Positions 47,801 through 57,452 of a DNA stretch of 64,000 nucleotides are shown here, one piece after another. Each line of letters begins with the position of its first letter. Positions within the stretch are counted from its first letter, which is position 1. The stretch is taken from assembly GCA_963691705.1 (NCBI GenBank), contig OY829544.1:38709917-38773916 (forward strand), read 5' to 3'. The position numbers were made by a program, and so were the translations under genes. The stretch is from Viola odorata. Its lineage: Eukaryota > Streptophyta > Magnoliopsida > Malpighiales > Violaceae. The notes below the pieces were generated by a model that saw nothing but the letters and a program-made list of their open reading frames with translations, made no database searches and had not been told where the DNA came from.

Positions 47801-48500
47801 GGCGCATGTGCATTGATTTCACTAACTTGAATGACGCTTGTTCTAAGGACTGTTATCCGCTCCCTCGAATTGATCAGCTGGTCGATCAAGTGGCAGGGTA
47901 CACATATTTGAGTTCTTTGGACGCCAATTCTGGATATCATCAAATTCCTATGGCCAAGAAAGATGAGGAAAATACGGCATTTATAACCCCGAAGGCCACT
48001 TATTGCTACACGGCAATGCCGTTTGGCTTAAAGAATGCAGGGGCGACCTTCCAGCGTATGGCCAACAAAGTGTTTGAAAAGCAAATCGGGAGAAATGTAG
48101 AAGCATACGTAGATGATGTATTGGTCAAAAGCAGAAGTTTCAGCGACTATCTGGCCGATTTGCAGGAAGTGTTTGATACATTGAGGAAGTACCAGATAAA
48201 GTTGAACCCCCGCAAGTGCGCGTTTGCATTTCAAACGGGAAAATTCTTGGGGTATGTGGTAAGCCAAAAGGGCATCCAGCCGAACCCGTCAAAAATTAAG
48301 GCTATCCATGATATGGTATCGCCGCGAACCCTCCAAGAAGTTCAGAGGTTAACAGGACGTGTCATTGCTCTAGGGCGGTTCATCTCTAAGTAGGGCGAGA
48401 AGTGCTTGCCATTCTTTAAAGTAATACGTAAGAAAGCTTCTATCGGATGGACACAAGAGTGCGAAGAGGCGTTCGTGGGTTTGAAAACATACTTGTCGTC
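44842..48500 (+). pseudogene. Gag-protease-reverse transcriptase of the plus-strand Tat element, interrupted
   Basis: An ATG start leads into an 847-codon frame with a tandem GTPFSQMGTPFSQTGTPF tract, an Arg/Ser-rich region, Retrotrans_gag (KDPILHLNKVKDFVQFQT, ALCQIFVMTLSGVARFWFEG), a knuckle CKFHKVKGHSIEAC and protease RRTLIDNGSAVNLF with DNG as active-site triad. A stop at 47383-47385 and one at 48391-48393 interrupt the frame. Both positions are read through in the sister copy. The RT core is complete to YVDDVLVKS and LGYVVSQKGIQ. The frame is cut at GLKTYLSS by the LTR at 48501. The remaining RNase H and integrase should lie beyond the right edge of the window. Confidence 0.9.
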
Positions 48501-49100
48501 TGATAATAATTTGTCTTATGCCGAAGGATGTATGGTGGAACGGCTTCTCTCAGATCAGTGCTCACGACGGTCCGCGGTACCTGCAATGCGCCAGAGGGGT
48601 CTCCGGCGGAAACACTCCGATGCTTAAGTCAGTATGTGTACTGAATTTGGCAGAGTTTGGGCCAGTAGAGTCTGCTTACCTGCCTCCTTTGTGGGGGAGG
48701 TATTTATAGGAGAATGGGGCGTTCCCGCCCGTGTAAACGAGTATGGAGCTATCTCTCGCGTTAGGGTCTGTGGTTCGCCCTTATTGTGACACGCTACCTT
48801 GGCGGTAGGTGTATAGGTAGATATTGCCATGGTAGGATAATGGCCAGAGCGTTCTTCCTGACGCATGGTTTCCTCTGGGGGGGAGATAACTCTTTGAGCC
48901 ATCCAAAAGGTCCGTGAGAGGAGCCGGTAGGGCATCGTTAGCCCTCATAGCGTTAGCCATCATAGCATTAGCCCTCATAGCGTTAGCCTTCGGGGGAGGT
49001 ATCAACCTTGTCCCTACCGCGGCGGTGTGAAACGGTGGCTGTGTCCTTTCCCACTGGGTGATAGACGAAAGTACCCTTTCTTTTAGGTGAATTGTTATCA
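48501..49100 (-). repeat. 3' LTR of the minus-strand Tat element
   Basis: In plus orientation the 600-bp LTR begins TGATAATAATTTG and ends GAATTGTTATCA, with TGATAA/TTATCA termini. The minus strand has CTATAAATACC (48709-48699) as TATA box. A 15-bp array with CGTTAGCC.TCATAG (about 48933-48990, four units) lies inside. Confidence 0.9.
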
Positions 49101-49226
49101 TAAGCCCAACTGAAAATGAGCCCGAGTGTTTACCAAGGGCTAACGTTCCTTCTCTTATGGAGAGTCCCTCTGAGTATCGGGGTGGTTCTGCATCAGAAAT
49201 CGGTCCTGACGGTTTTTTGTCAGGAT

Positions 49227-49234
49227 CTATAAAT
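49227..49234 (+). promoter_or_regulatory. TATA box for antisense gene A1
   Basis: CTATAAAT lies 60 bases before the ATG at 49294, on the strand opposite to gag-pol. It also lies after the upstream ATG at 49157, which argues against that ATG being the start. Confidence 0.5.
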
Positions 49235-49293
49235 CAGAGGTTTCGCTGCACTAGTTTCTTCGCATTTTCACGTCCTTTCTTTTCATATTTCGC

Positions 49294-49678
49294 CATGGAT
49301 GAACTGACTCGCAATTTTCTGATCTCTAAAAGTCTGACCCTGAAAAATCTTACTGAGGGTGACATCGGCTTCTTGGAGAGGATGATCACCAAGACCTCCG
49401 AGGATGTCTTGGAGTTGCAGGGGGTGCTAACCCCTATTCTGTCTAGACAGCTGGGAATAACTTTGGAGGATTTTAGTCCCCTAGAGAGTCTGGAGAAACT
49501 GGCCACTATCACTGCTCACCTTGATGTGGTGGCCTCGATGCTGCAGCAGAGGAAAGATCTGCTGGCCTGCTGCCTAAAGGGCATGAGAGCCTGCTCTACC
49601 GAACTGACCTCCGTTGCTGACGCTTTAAGGGAGGTTCCCGTTGTGCCAGGGGAAGATGATGCTGGGTCCAATATCTGA
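49294..49678 (+). CDS. Antisense gene A1 of the Tat element, unknown helical protein
   Basis: An intact 128-aa frame starts at ATG 49294, chosen because a TATA box lies 60 bases upstream. A longer version from ATG 49157 is possible. The product is mostly helical (LTLKNLTEGDIGFLERMI, ESLEKLATITAHLDVVASML) with an acidic C terminus. An AATAAA signal at 49756-49761 follows the stop by about 80 bases. No known domain is recognised. It is the first of four genes lying opposite to gag-pol between pol and the 3' LTR. Confidence 0.55.
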
Positions 49679-50111
49679 CCGCTGGCTTTGCTTCTTCTCG
49701 TTGTTTTTCCTTATGTTTCTTGTACATATTTGAACGCTAAGGCCACCTGGCCATAAATAAATAGCTGTCTCTGCTTTTTCCCAAGTCTCCTCCTTTTTCT
49801 TCTTGCTTGGTTGCTTGCTACATTGGTTGGAATTATTTGTCATGAGCCCAACTGAAAATGGGTCTTCCTCGGGACATTGTACTGCAGTGGTCGTGTTCCG
49901 GAAATTAGCAATGAATGATCTGTCTTGACTGTTACAGGGCCGTCTTTTTAGTGGCAGGTGGTTGGGCAGTTATTTGGTGCCCTTTGATTGGCGCGTTCGA
50001 CGAGCAGATGTGCCTATGGCGGATCGGATTCTGCAATTGCAGTTATTTTTCCCAAGCGTCTTAATTGATTTTTCAGGGATCTGCGCGAGGGTCGAAGTGC
50101 TTACTCGGCTA

Positions 50112-50117
50112 TATAAA
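50112..50117 (+). promoter_or_regulatory. TATA box for antisense gene A2
   Basis: CTATATAAAGGGGG around 50110-50123 is a strong plant TATA box 74 bases before the ATG of A2. Confidence 0.6.
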
Positions 50118-50190
50118 GGGGGTTGCTTTCCCTTTCCTGTTCATCTTCATCCTTTCCCTTCTCTTTTGCATTTTTGCTTTTGCAGGTCAC

Positions 50191-50613
50191 ATGGCAGATT
50201 TTTATTTCTTGAGTTCCATGGATCGCGAATCCTTGCCGACTCCCCCGACTTCGCCGGACTCAGATCATCCCCCTCCTTCGCCACCATGGAGGCCTCCGGT
50301 CCACCGAAAAGGTCGTAAGAGGCAGGGGAAACGAACTCCCAAGGCGCCCCTCGTGACTTTGGCTTCTTCTGGTTCTGCTATTCAAGAGGGCGGCAAACGC
50401 TTTCCTTCCCCTGGTTGTTTGCTGAATAATTCTTTTCCCACCAATGCTGGTGCGGGGTTGGCAGATTCGAGTATCAAAGGAAAGTCAGGCCCGTCAGGAT
50501 CCTGCCCAAGAAGGGAGGCAGACAAATCTGTCCCGAATGCTGACGGGAAGATGCCTTTTCTTGATGATGACGGGGTCTATCACCATGGCATTTACTGGTC
50601 TGATGAGGATTAG
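50191..50613 (+). CDS. Antisense gene A2 of the Tat element, Pro/Ser-rich basic protein
   Basis: An intact 140-aa frame starts at ATG 50191. Its N-terminal third is very Pro/Ser-rich (PTPPTSPDSDHPPPSPPW), followed by a basic cluster RKGRKRQGKR that could act as a nuclear localisation signal. It ends with an acidic DDDGVYHHGIYWSDED. AATAAA at 50650-50655 follows 37 bases after the stop. No domain is recognised. A TATA box upstream and a poly(A) signal downstream give it the look of an independent transcription unit. Confidence 0.55.
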   Translation: MADFYFLSSMDRESLPTPPTSPDSDHPPPSPPWRPPVHRKGRKRQGKRTPKAPLVTLASSGSAIQEGGKRFPSPGCLLNNSFPTNAGAGLADSSIKGKSGPSGSCPRREADKSVPNADGKMPFLDDDGVYHHGIYWSDED

Positions 50614-50844
50614 CCTCTTTGCATTGTACCCGTCTGTGGGCGTTTTATGAATAAAATGACGTTTTCTGTCTTTTCATTTTTGTCGTTATTTTCGTTAGCC
50701 TGCTGGTCCTTGGTGATAGCTAACGTTAGCGGTTGTCCTGACTGAGGCAATCGCTTCGCGGTTACTCTGACTGAGTCAACACTGTCGCCCTTTTGGGGAG
50801 TTACGCCGAATAATTTTTTTTTTCAAATTTCTTTAATGCGCTTC

Positions 50845-50850
50845 CACGTG
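50845..50850 (+). promoter_or_regulatory. G-box upstream of antisense gene A3
   Basis: CACGTG lies 260 bases before the A3 ATG. The paralogous gene A4 also has G-boxes upstream (53520-53525 and 53650-53655), so the motif may be a retained promoter element. Binding is not shown. Confidence 0.4.
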
Positions 50851-51109
50851 GCCAACTTCTTTTACACGCGTCTTCGTCCGATTGGTGCCTCAATTAATGC
50901 GGTGGCATTTTTATCCTTTAAGAAGGGCCATTCTCCGTTTTTTCAAAACTTTTGCCCTCACTTCGAATTTTTTCCTTTTTTGTCTTCCTTCGTCTTCTTC
51001 TCCGAATACCTTTCCGGCAGCTCGCCACTGTCCGCTGATTTCTCTGCGATTCTTCTCTTTTAAGGTATCAATTCGACCGTTCTCCAATTTCCTTTTTTGT
51101 TGGTTTGCT

Positions 51110-53238
51110 ATGGCTAGGAATAGACCTCGCCAGATTATCTCTAGGCCCATGGATCCAGAGGTCGCCCAATCACCGAGCATTTTTACATGCGACGTGGTTC
51201 TGAAAGCCGAATTGGAGGAACATGGTATTACCTTTCCTCCTGGGCATGAGCCTTCTATCCCTGGAAGTGATATGCGGCTTCATAATCCAGCGTGGGGCCA
51301 CAGTAGGCTTCTTTACTTTAAGATGTTCCTTTATGGTTTTCGCTTTCCCGTTCATGAGTCGATACTCACTCTGCTGCGAGAGTATAACCTTAATCCTGCC
51401 CAGATAACTCCTTCCTCCTGGTGTGCGGTTTATACTTTTCTTCGCGCTTGCGAGTTGAAGAACATTTTTACCCCATCTATCAATTTGTTTCGCAAATTCC
51501 TTAGCATGATTTGCCACAATTGTTTAATCGAGATTACTCCCCGGTGGGATGATGCGCTCGTGCAGTCGTTTTGGCAACGTTTCCGCGGCTTCAAGAAGGG
51601 TGTAGCTGATTGGAAAAACAGTTTCTTTATTCTGGAGCTACCGTCCCGTTTGTGGCGTGTTAATTTCAATCAGGAACTGATAGGCCCCGTTTGGACGAAT
51701 CCTGCGATATTGTCTAGAACTGAGTTGGACCAGGCTAACGCTTTGTTAGACGAGAATACTCACTACCGCATTCGCGCCTTTGCTCTGTTCAAACCTCTGG
51801 AAGAGTGCGTTATGGGTGAGCCTATTTCTTTCCACACTTTCTTTGCTTTGGTCATCGCATGCTTTGTTTGCTATAAGAAGCTAACGGTTGATTCCCAGGT
51901 GACACTGGTACTCCTCTGAACGTAACGCCGCTTCAAACTTTACCGGCCTCGCCTCCGACCGAGGGCTCTAGTCGGGGCAGCGTTCCTCCTCCGAGGAAGA
52001 GAACTAAGATGGTTGCCCGGGGAGGGTGAAGGCCCGTTAGCTCTGCGCGAGTTTCTCGCTTTGTGGAAAATTGGCTACCGGAGCGTCGCAAGAGGACGGA
52101 CTCCAGCCCAGTCGCAACGAAGGTAATTACTAGCGATGATGAAGATGCGGATGCTAAGTCAGACCTTTGCCATGCTTATTCCCTTGCTGCTTCCCAGCGT
52201 CGGAAAAAACTTGGAGTGGCCACTAGCGGACAAGCTACCGGGGCATCTCCTGCGGATGTGGCAACTGTTTCTACGCCTGCTGTTTTGTCTGAGGCAGGCG
52301 CCTCTCAGCCAACGGAAGCTGCTGAGGCGTTGGGAAAAACTTGTTCTACTGAGGGAGAGGCCCTACCGATGGAATGTCCTCCTCCCATATCTGACGCTCC
52401 CGATTCTCCAATTTCTCATTGTATTCCTGACGTAGTGGTCACGCATCCTGTTGCGAATTCGACTACTGAGCTACCGCCTAGGGTTACTCCCCAGCTGTTT
52501 TTTACTCCTATCAAGAGTACTTTTTCCCAGGGCTCTTCTCCACCTCCATCGATCAATCTTGCCTATGGCGGTCCTGACGGGGTCCCGGCCTACCGTATGA
52601 ATCTTGCAGGGTTTTGCTTCGATGCCCTTCGCGCTGTCGGGGTTCCCCAACCTTTTTCTCGAGATGAGTTTACTGCACCCTTGATAGGGGAGATGCTGAG
52701 CTCCAAAAAAGAGAAAGAGGAATTTCTTCAACTCCCTCCCTCGGCACGCTTTCGCCGTGTTCTGAATGATTCTCTGGACTTCTTCCGCCATTTGAATTAT
52801 CAATTCGAAATTCACGATCGCGAGTCACATAATTTTTCCAGCGCATTATGTGTTGCGAAGGTGCAGCTTGAAAAGGCTGTGGAGCACTCTAGGTTGCTGA
52901 CGCGTCTCTGTGAATCATCGCAAACAGAATTGAACAGAGAAAAGTCTATCGGGAAAGCTAAGATAGAGGTTCTGGAGGCAGAATTGGCGCTAGAAAAGAA
53001 GAAAAATCTCTTTCTCCACGAAGAGATACTTGCTCGAGATGAGGAGTCTGCTAGGGCGCCATTAAAGGAAGAGTTATGGAGGAAGAGGGTTCTGGAGGCC
53101 TTCGTTTCTGGATTTGAGGCCCGTTTCAAAGGTAACCCTTCGGATCCGGCCCAGGTAGCTGATTACATATCTATCGTGATGGGTGAGATTAGCAAAGGTG
53201 ACAGCGGTTCTTCTGGTCCCTCGGGGGAGGGAACCTAA
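51110..53238 (+). pseudogene. Antisense gene A3, 'putative gypsy type transposon' domain protein, 2 exons, one nonsense codon
   Basis: Exons 51110-51815 and 51899-53238 join in frame (phase 1) across an 83-bp intron with GTGAGC donor and TTCCCAG acceptor. The result is 681 codons, with a single TGA at 52027-52029 in the linker. Residues about 60-210 (FKMFLYGFRFPVHESIL, NLNPAQITPSSWCAVYTFL, DWKNSFFILELP) resemble the PF04195-like domain of proteins annotated as gypsy-type transposon products. A Pro/Ser/Ala-rich linker follows, then a conserved block (FCFDALRAVGVPQPFSRDEF) and a C-terminal coiled coil (about residues 560-640). It is a diverged paralogue of A4. Function unknown. Confidence 0.7.
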
Positions 53239-53519
53239 CGCTAGCGATGGTGCCTGGGTCTGTCCTTGTTTTTCTTGCTGTCGTCTCTTTTCTTTTGTTT
53301 TTTCTTAAAAACCATTCGAACATTATTTTCCTTGTAATAATGCTGACGCTTTGTATCCTTTGTCGTATTGTATGATTCATCGTGATATTACCGTTATTCC
53401 TTTCTTATCTTCTTTGTACCATCGCACCGTTTGGCAAGGCCAACGCTGCTTTTTATGTTTTTTAATCAATCCCCCAGTCCCTCATTTAATGCGACTTGAA
53501 GGGTAATGATGAAAGGAGA

Positions 53520-53765
53520 CACGTGTCCTTTCACAGAGAGGCGTTTGGAGCAGGCGTCTCCTAGGGAGGTGCGAATGCAGAAGCGTTTCGTCCTTATTTC
53601 AAATTTGCACCTTCTGGCGCGTGCCTTACTTTATGACGCGCTACTTCGCCACGTGTCTGCTGCTGACTGGTTGTGTCCTTTCAGGGTTATATCTATTGTT
53701 TCTTCTACCCCTTTTTCTTTTTCAATCTTTTCCCTTATACGCCATTGCGTCTTTGGATAAATACT
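53520..53765 (+). promoter_or_regulatory. Promoter-like region of antisense gene A4
   Basis: G-boxes (CACGTG) at 53520-53525 and 53650-53655 are followed by ATAAATA at 53759-53765, about 104 bases before the A4 ATG. The spacing fits a compact plant promoter. Confidence 0.45.
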
Positions 53766-53868
53766 TTGCGCCGTTCTCTCTTTCTGGCTCGAGACTCCTT
53801 GTGTTCTCTTCACGAAGGTACAAGGTACACGTCCTTTTTCTTTTCTCTTTACTTTTTCCTTGTTAGCC

Positions 53869-56141
53869 ATGGCTAGGACTAAGAAATCCTCTGAAGAGGG
53901 AGACCCTCAAAGGTCCTCCGGGGAAGAAGTAATTGATACTACTCCCACTTCTCTGTACACGCTGCCCTTAATTAACCATAGACTTGCTGGGTTTTCTGCA
54001 CGATTTCCCAAGGAATATCCCGTGCATCCTGCTTCTGAGTCACTTCGACTGAACAATATTCTGCCCGGAAATAGTAGAATGCTGTATGCTAAGCTCTTCG
54101 ATCATGGGTTTCGTCTCCCTCTTGACCCGCTCGTAAAATTATTGTTGGCTGATTCTGATTTGGCTCCGGCTCAATTGAGTCCTAACGCGATTTGCGTTGT
54201 TAGTGCTTTTGCCGCACTGTGCCGTTTCAAGGGAATAGAATCTCCCACTTTAGCGTTGCTTCATGACATTTTCCAGTTGTATTCCCGTAAAAGGGTGATA
54301 TCGATATCGCCTCGCTATGAAGACAGCTCTTTGAAGCCCTTTACCTGGAAGCTTATGGGCATTGAGTCTTCTATTCCTCACTGGAAAGAGGAATTTTTTA
54401 TTGTTGATCTGCCTGAGCCGTTGTGGAGGGCTGGCTTCAATGAAACAATTAAAGATGGGGCTTGGGGTCATCGGAAACCCCTTTCTGACCCGGAGGATGG
54501 CTAGTTGAAGACGCTGCTTCAATTTGATTTTAGTGTTGATGCCCGAAAAGTGGCCAACGGGTTGCCCGTGGAACGGTGCAAGAAGGGTGAGCATTTGACC
54601 TTTTTCCTTTGCATTGTCAAGAAGTACTAACGCTAACATTTTGTAACTGTGCAGTGCCTCCGCCTGGCTGGGAGCCCGAGTATTTCCGGAGGAGAAGGAA
54701 ACAGGAGGCGAAAAAGAAGGTTGCCGCGGAAGCTAGGGCTGCTGCTAACACCGAGGAAGGGGAGGCCCCTGCTACCACTAACGTTACGGGCACTCGGGTT
54801 GTAAGAAAGAAAAGACCTAGGAAAGCACGCGCTGCCCAACCCGTTTCGTCCCAAACTGTTGTTTCTTCAGAGGCTACGGTTGATCCGATTCCTGTTGGAA
54901 TTCCTCTTGTATCCTCAACCACTCAGGTGTGTATTTTTCTTCTTTTTAAAACTTTGTTTTTCTTTTTGTACGATTTCCTTACCACGTTCTGTGTTATTTA
55001 GGAAGTCGTTGCCGCTTCTGCCCCCTCCACCTCCCAGGGAGATATGGCTATCGCAGATGTCCTTCGCGAGCGTCAGAAGAAGGCTCACCATGAGCTTCAG
55101 AATAGCCCTTCTTCCTCGGCCGCCAACCGTACTTCGAGTGTCCTTGGGGGCGAGGGTGCGTCTGCTGATCAATCTGAACATGTTGATTTTGGCGGTCAGC
55201 CCCATGTGCCTCCTGGTTCTCCAATTCATTCTGCTCACACCCCAACGGGCTATGATTCCGATGCCCTTAATCTTGAGGTGCCTGGAGGAAATGAGGTCTC
55301 AATGCCTAACATGGAAGGTTCCACCAGTCGGCCAGCTTCTCCTGCTGCGTTGTTCTTTGTTCCGATACCTTATTCAACCATCGCGAGGGGTGGCCCCGCC
55401 CCTGCCTTAATGGCTGGTATCTCTCAGTACGAGCCTCCTCTCTTGCCAACTCACCACATCAGCTTACGCTCCTTTAGGGACAATATTCTGCAGTTTCCTG
55501 CCGACGCTGATAATGATACCGTGCTTTCCTCTACCGCTTATCTGGTGGCAGAGATTTTGTCCCTTCCGAGAGAGAGGGATGCCTTTGTGGCTCGGGGCGA
55601 GCAGGGGTGCATAAATTTCCTTCGCTCTCAGGCGCTTTCTATGCTTTGCCATCTTCACTATATGGATGAGGAGAATGCCAGAATTGTGGCTAACGGGCAA
55701 GGAGAGATAAACAGGCTGCTGGATGAGCGACAACGTCTCGAAAATGCCCTCAACGACGGTATGGAAGCTGCCTGGGGAGAGGCTACCGCTGTTAAGCAAG
55801 AGCTGGAGACCGCTAAGTTGGCTTTGGAAGAGGAAAAGCGACAGAGTGCCGATCTGGCCATACGCCTTTCTCAGGAGGAAAATAATCTGCATCTGGAGAG
55901 GCAGCGAAACGCTGAGCTATCTGCCGATTTCTCCCTTAACGCTGAGAAGAGTCGTTGGTACTTGGAGCAGGGCGGGGGAATCATGTCGGAAGCTGTGATG
56001 CATCACTATGGGGTTGAGGGGCTCCGTATTGACGATCTCTCTGCGTATTTTGATAAGAGAGCCTCATCCGTTACTGATAGTGGTTTCTACCAGTGGAAGG
56101 CTGCTCAACAAGGAGGGGTCAACGCGCCGCCCAATCCTTAG
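53869..56141 (+). pseudogene. Antisense gene A4, paralogue of A3, 3 exons, one nonsense codon
   Basis: Exons 53869-54586, 54655-54926 and 55002-56141 join in frame into 709 codons. Intron 1 has donor GTGAGC, a TACTAAC branch-point-like motif at 54625-54631 and acceptor GTGCAG. Intron 2 runs GTGTGT...ATTTAG. The only break is TAG at 54502-54504 near the end of exon 1. The N-terminal domain (FDHGFRLPLDPLVKLLL, DLAPAQLSPNAICVVSAF, HWKEEFFIVDLPEPLWRAGF) aligns with A3. A basic region (RKKRPRKAR) follows. The C-terminal ~150 residues are a long coiled coil (INRLLDERQRLENAL, ELETAKLALEEEKRQSADL). It could be a multimeric structural or nucleic-acid-binding protein, but no function is known. Confidence 0.7.
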
Positions 56142-56510
56142 ACTTCTTATTGTTTAGATGCTTCAAATTTTTGTGGCTGACGTGCCCGTCCATATTTTGT
56201 ACTTTAAACAATGTCGGCCTTGACTTGATTAATCCCCTCTTTTTTGGATAATTTGCTTTTCTTCATGATGCCGTTTGATCGCTTGTCCGCATAGGACGTT
56301 TGTCGTCCGGTTTCCATAGATATATAATATTCCCCCGTTTGCTTTTCATCAGCCGTATTCAAGTAGCTTTACCATTGTATCCTCCGATAACATTTCTGAG
56401 AGTAAGTCAGCGCATCTGCTGCACTCATATTCATGTCGTCCCTTGTTGTCAAAGGGGGCTTTATGTCTATCTCAACGTTGTTGTTGCAGTATGGACACCT
56501 CTTCATCCTC

Positions 56511-56880
56511 GCTTCACCGGGTATCAACCGCGCGGCTACTAGTTAGGATCTCTTTTGTTTCCTTTCGCCAAAGATTGGCTCCAACATCGCTTCACCGGGT
56601 ATCAACCGCGCGGCTACTAGTTGGGACTCCCTTTGTTTCTTTTCGCCACAGATTGGCTCCAACATCGCTTCATCGGGTATCAACCGCGCGGCTACTAGTT
56701 GGGATGCCCTTTGTTTCTTTTCGCCACAGATTGGCTCCAACATCGCTTCACCGGGTATCAATCGCGCGGCTACTAGTTGGGATGCCCTTTGTTTCTTTTG
56801 GCTCCAACATCGCTTCACCGGGTATCAACCGCGCGGCTACTAGTTGGGATGTCCTTTGTTTCTTTCCGCCACAGATTGGC
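56511..56880 (-). repeat. 78-bp tandem repeat, about 5 copies
   Basis: GCTTCACCGGGTATCAACCG recurs at 56511, 56589, 56667, 56745 and 56812. The first four are 78 bp apart. The last interval is 67 bp because an 11-bp piece is missing. Copies are nearly identical. The array separates the antisense genes from the pol side. Confidence 0.92.
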
Positions 56881-56884
56881 TTTG

Positions 56885-57400
56885 GGGAGTCCCTCCTCTT
56901 AGTGAGCTGTCTGATTAGGACCAGCCATCACAAGGATAGGACTTTTCACCCCCAAGCGTTGTACCTCACGTCCGTGGAATCGTGCCTCGTCTCAATGGGC
57001 CGTCTATGTGAGCAAGGTTACCACAAGGATAGGATTTTCACTTCCAGGACGGAGTTAGTCTCTCATTGGGGCGTGCCTCTCCTTATGGGGTTACCACAAG
57101 AATAGGATTTCACTCCCAAGGATTCCGGGGCGTGCCTCATCTTAACGGGCCGTCTATGTGAGCACGGTTGCCGCAAGGATAGGATTTTCACTCCGGGAAG
57201 CCGTTTGGGGTCGTGCCTCGTCTTAATGGGCCGTCTATGCGAGTACGGTTACCACAAGGATAGGATTTTCACTCCCAAACGCCTTGTTATGCCAGGGCGT
57301 GCCTCGTCTTAGTGAGCTGTCTGATCAGGACCAGCCATCACAAGGATAGGATTTTCACTCCTGGCATTCTTCGCTACCTGCATATTACCAGTAGCAAATG
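56885..57400 (-). repeat. Second, diverged direct-repeat block before the pol end
   Basis: Six or so imperfect units of about 70-100 bp share CGTGCCTCGTCTTAATGGGC, CGTCTATGTGAGCA.GGTT and CACAAGGATAGGATTTTCAC. They are older and less regular than the adjacent 78-bp array. Confidence 0.8.
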
Positions 57401-57452
57401 CGCAGTGAATATCTCAATATTCATTTATTAGAATAACTTTGATGTTACCCGA

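Noticed and set aside
49157..49293. Upstream ATG extension of antisense gene A1
   Set aside because: The TATA box at 49227 lies after this ATG, so ATG 49294 is preferred. It is not excluded.
56443..57105. 220-aa plus-strand frame between A4 and pol
   Set aside because: It consists of translations of the 78-bp array, whose length is a multiple of three, so it stays open by construction.
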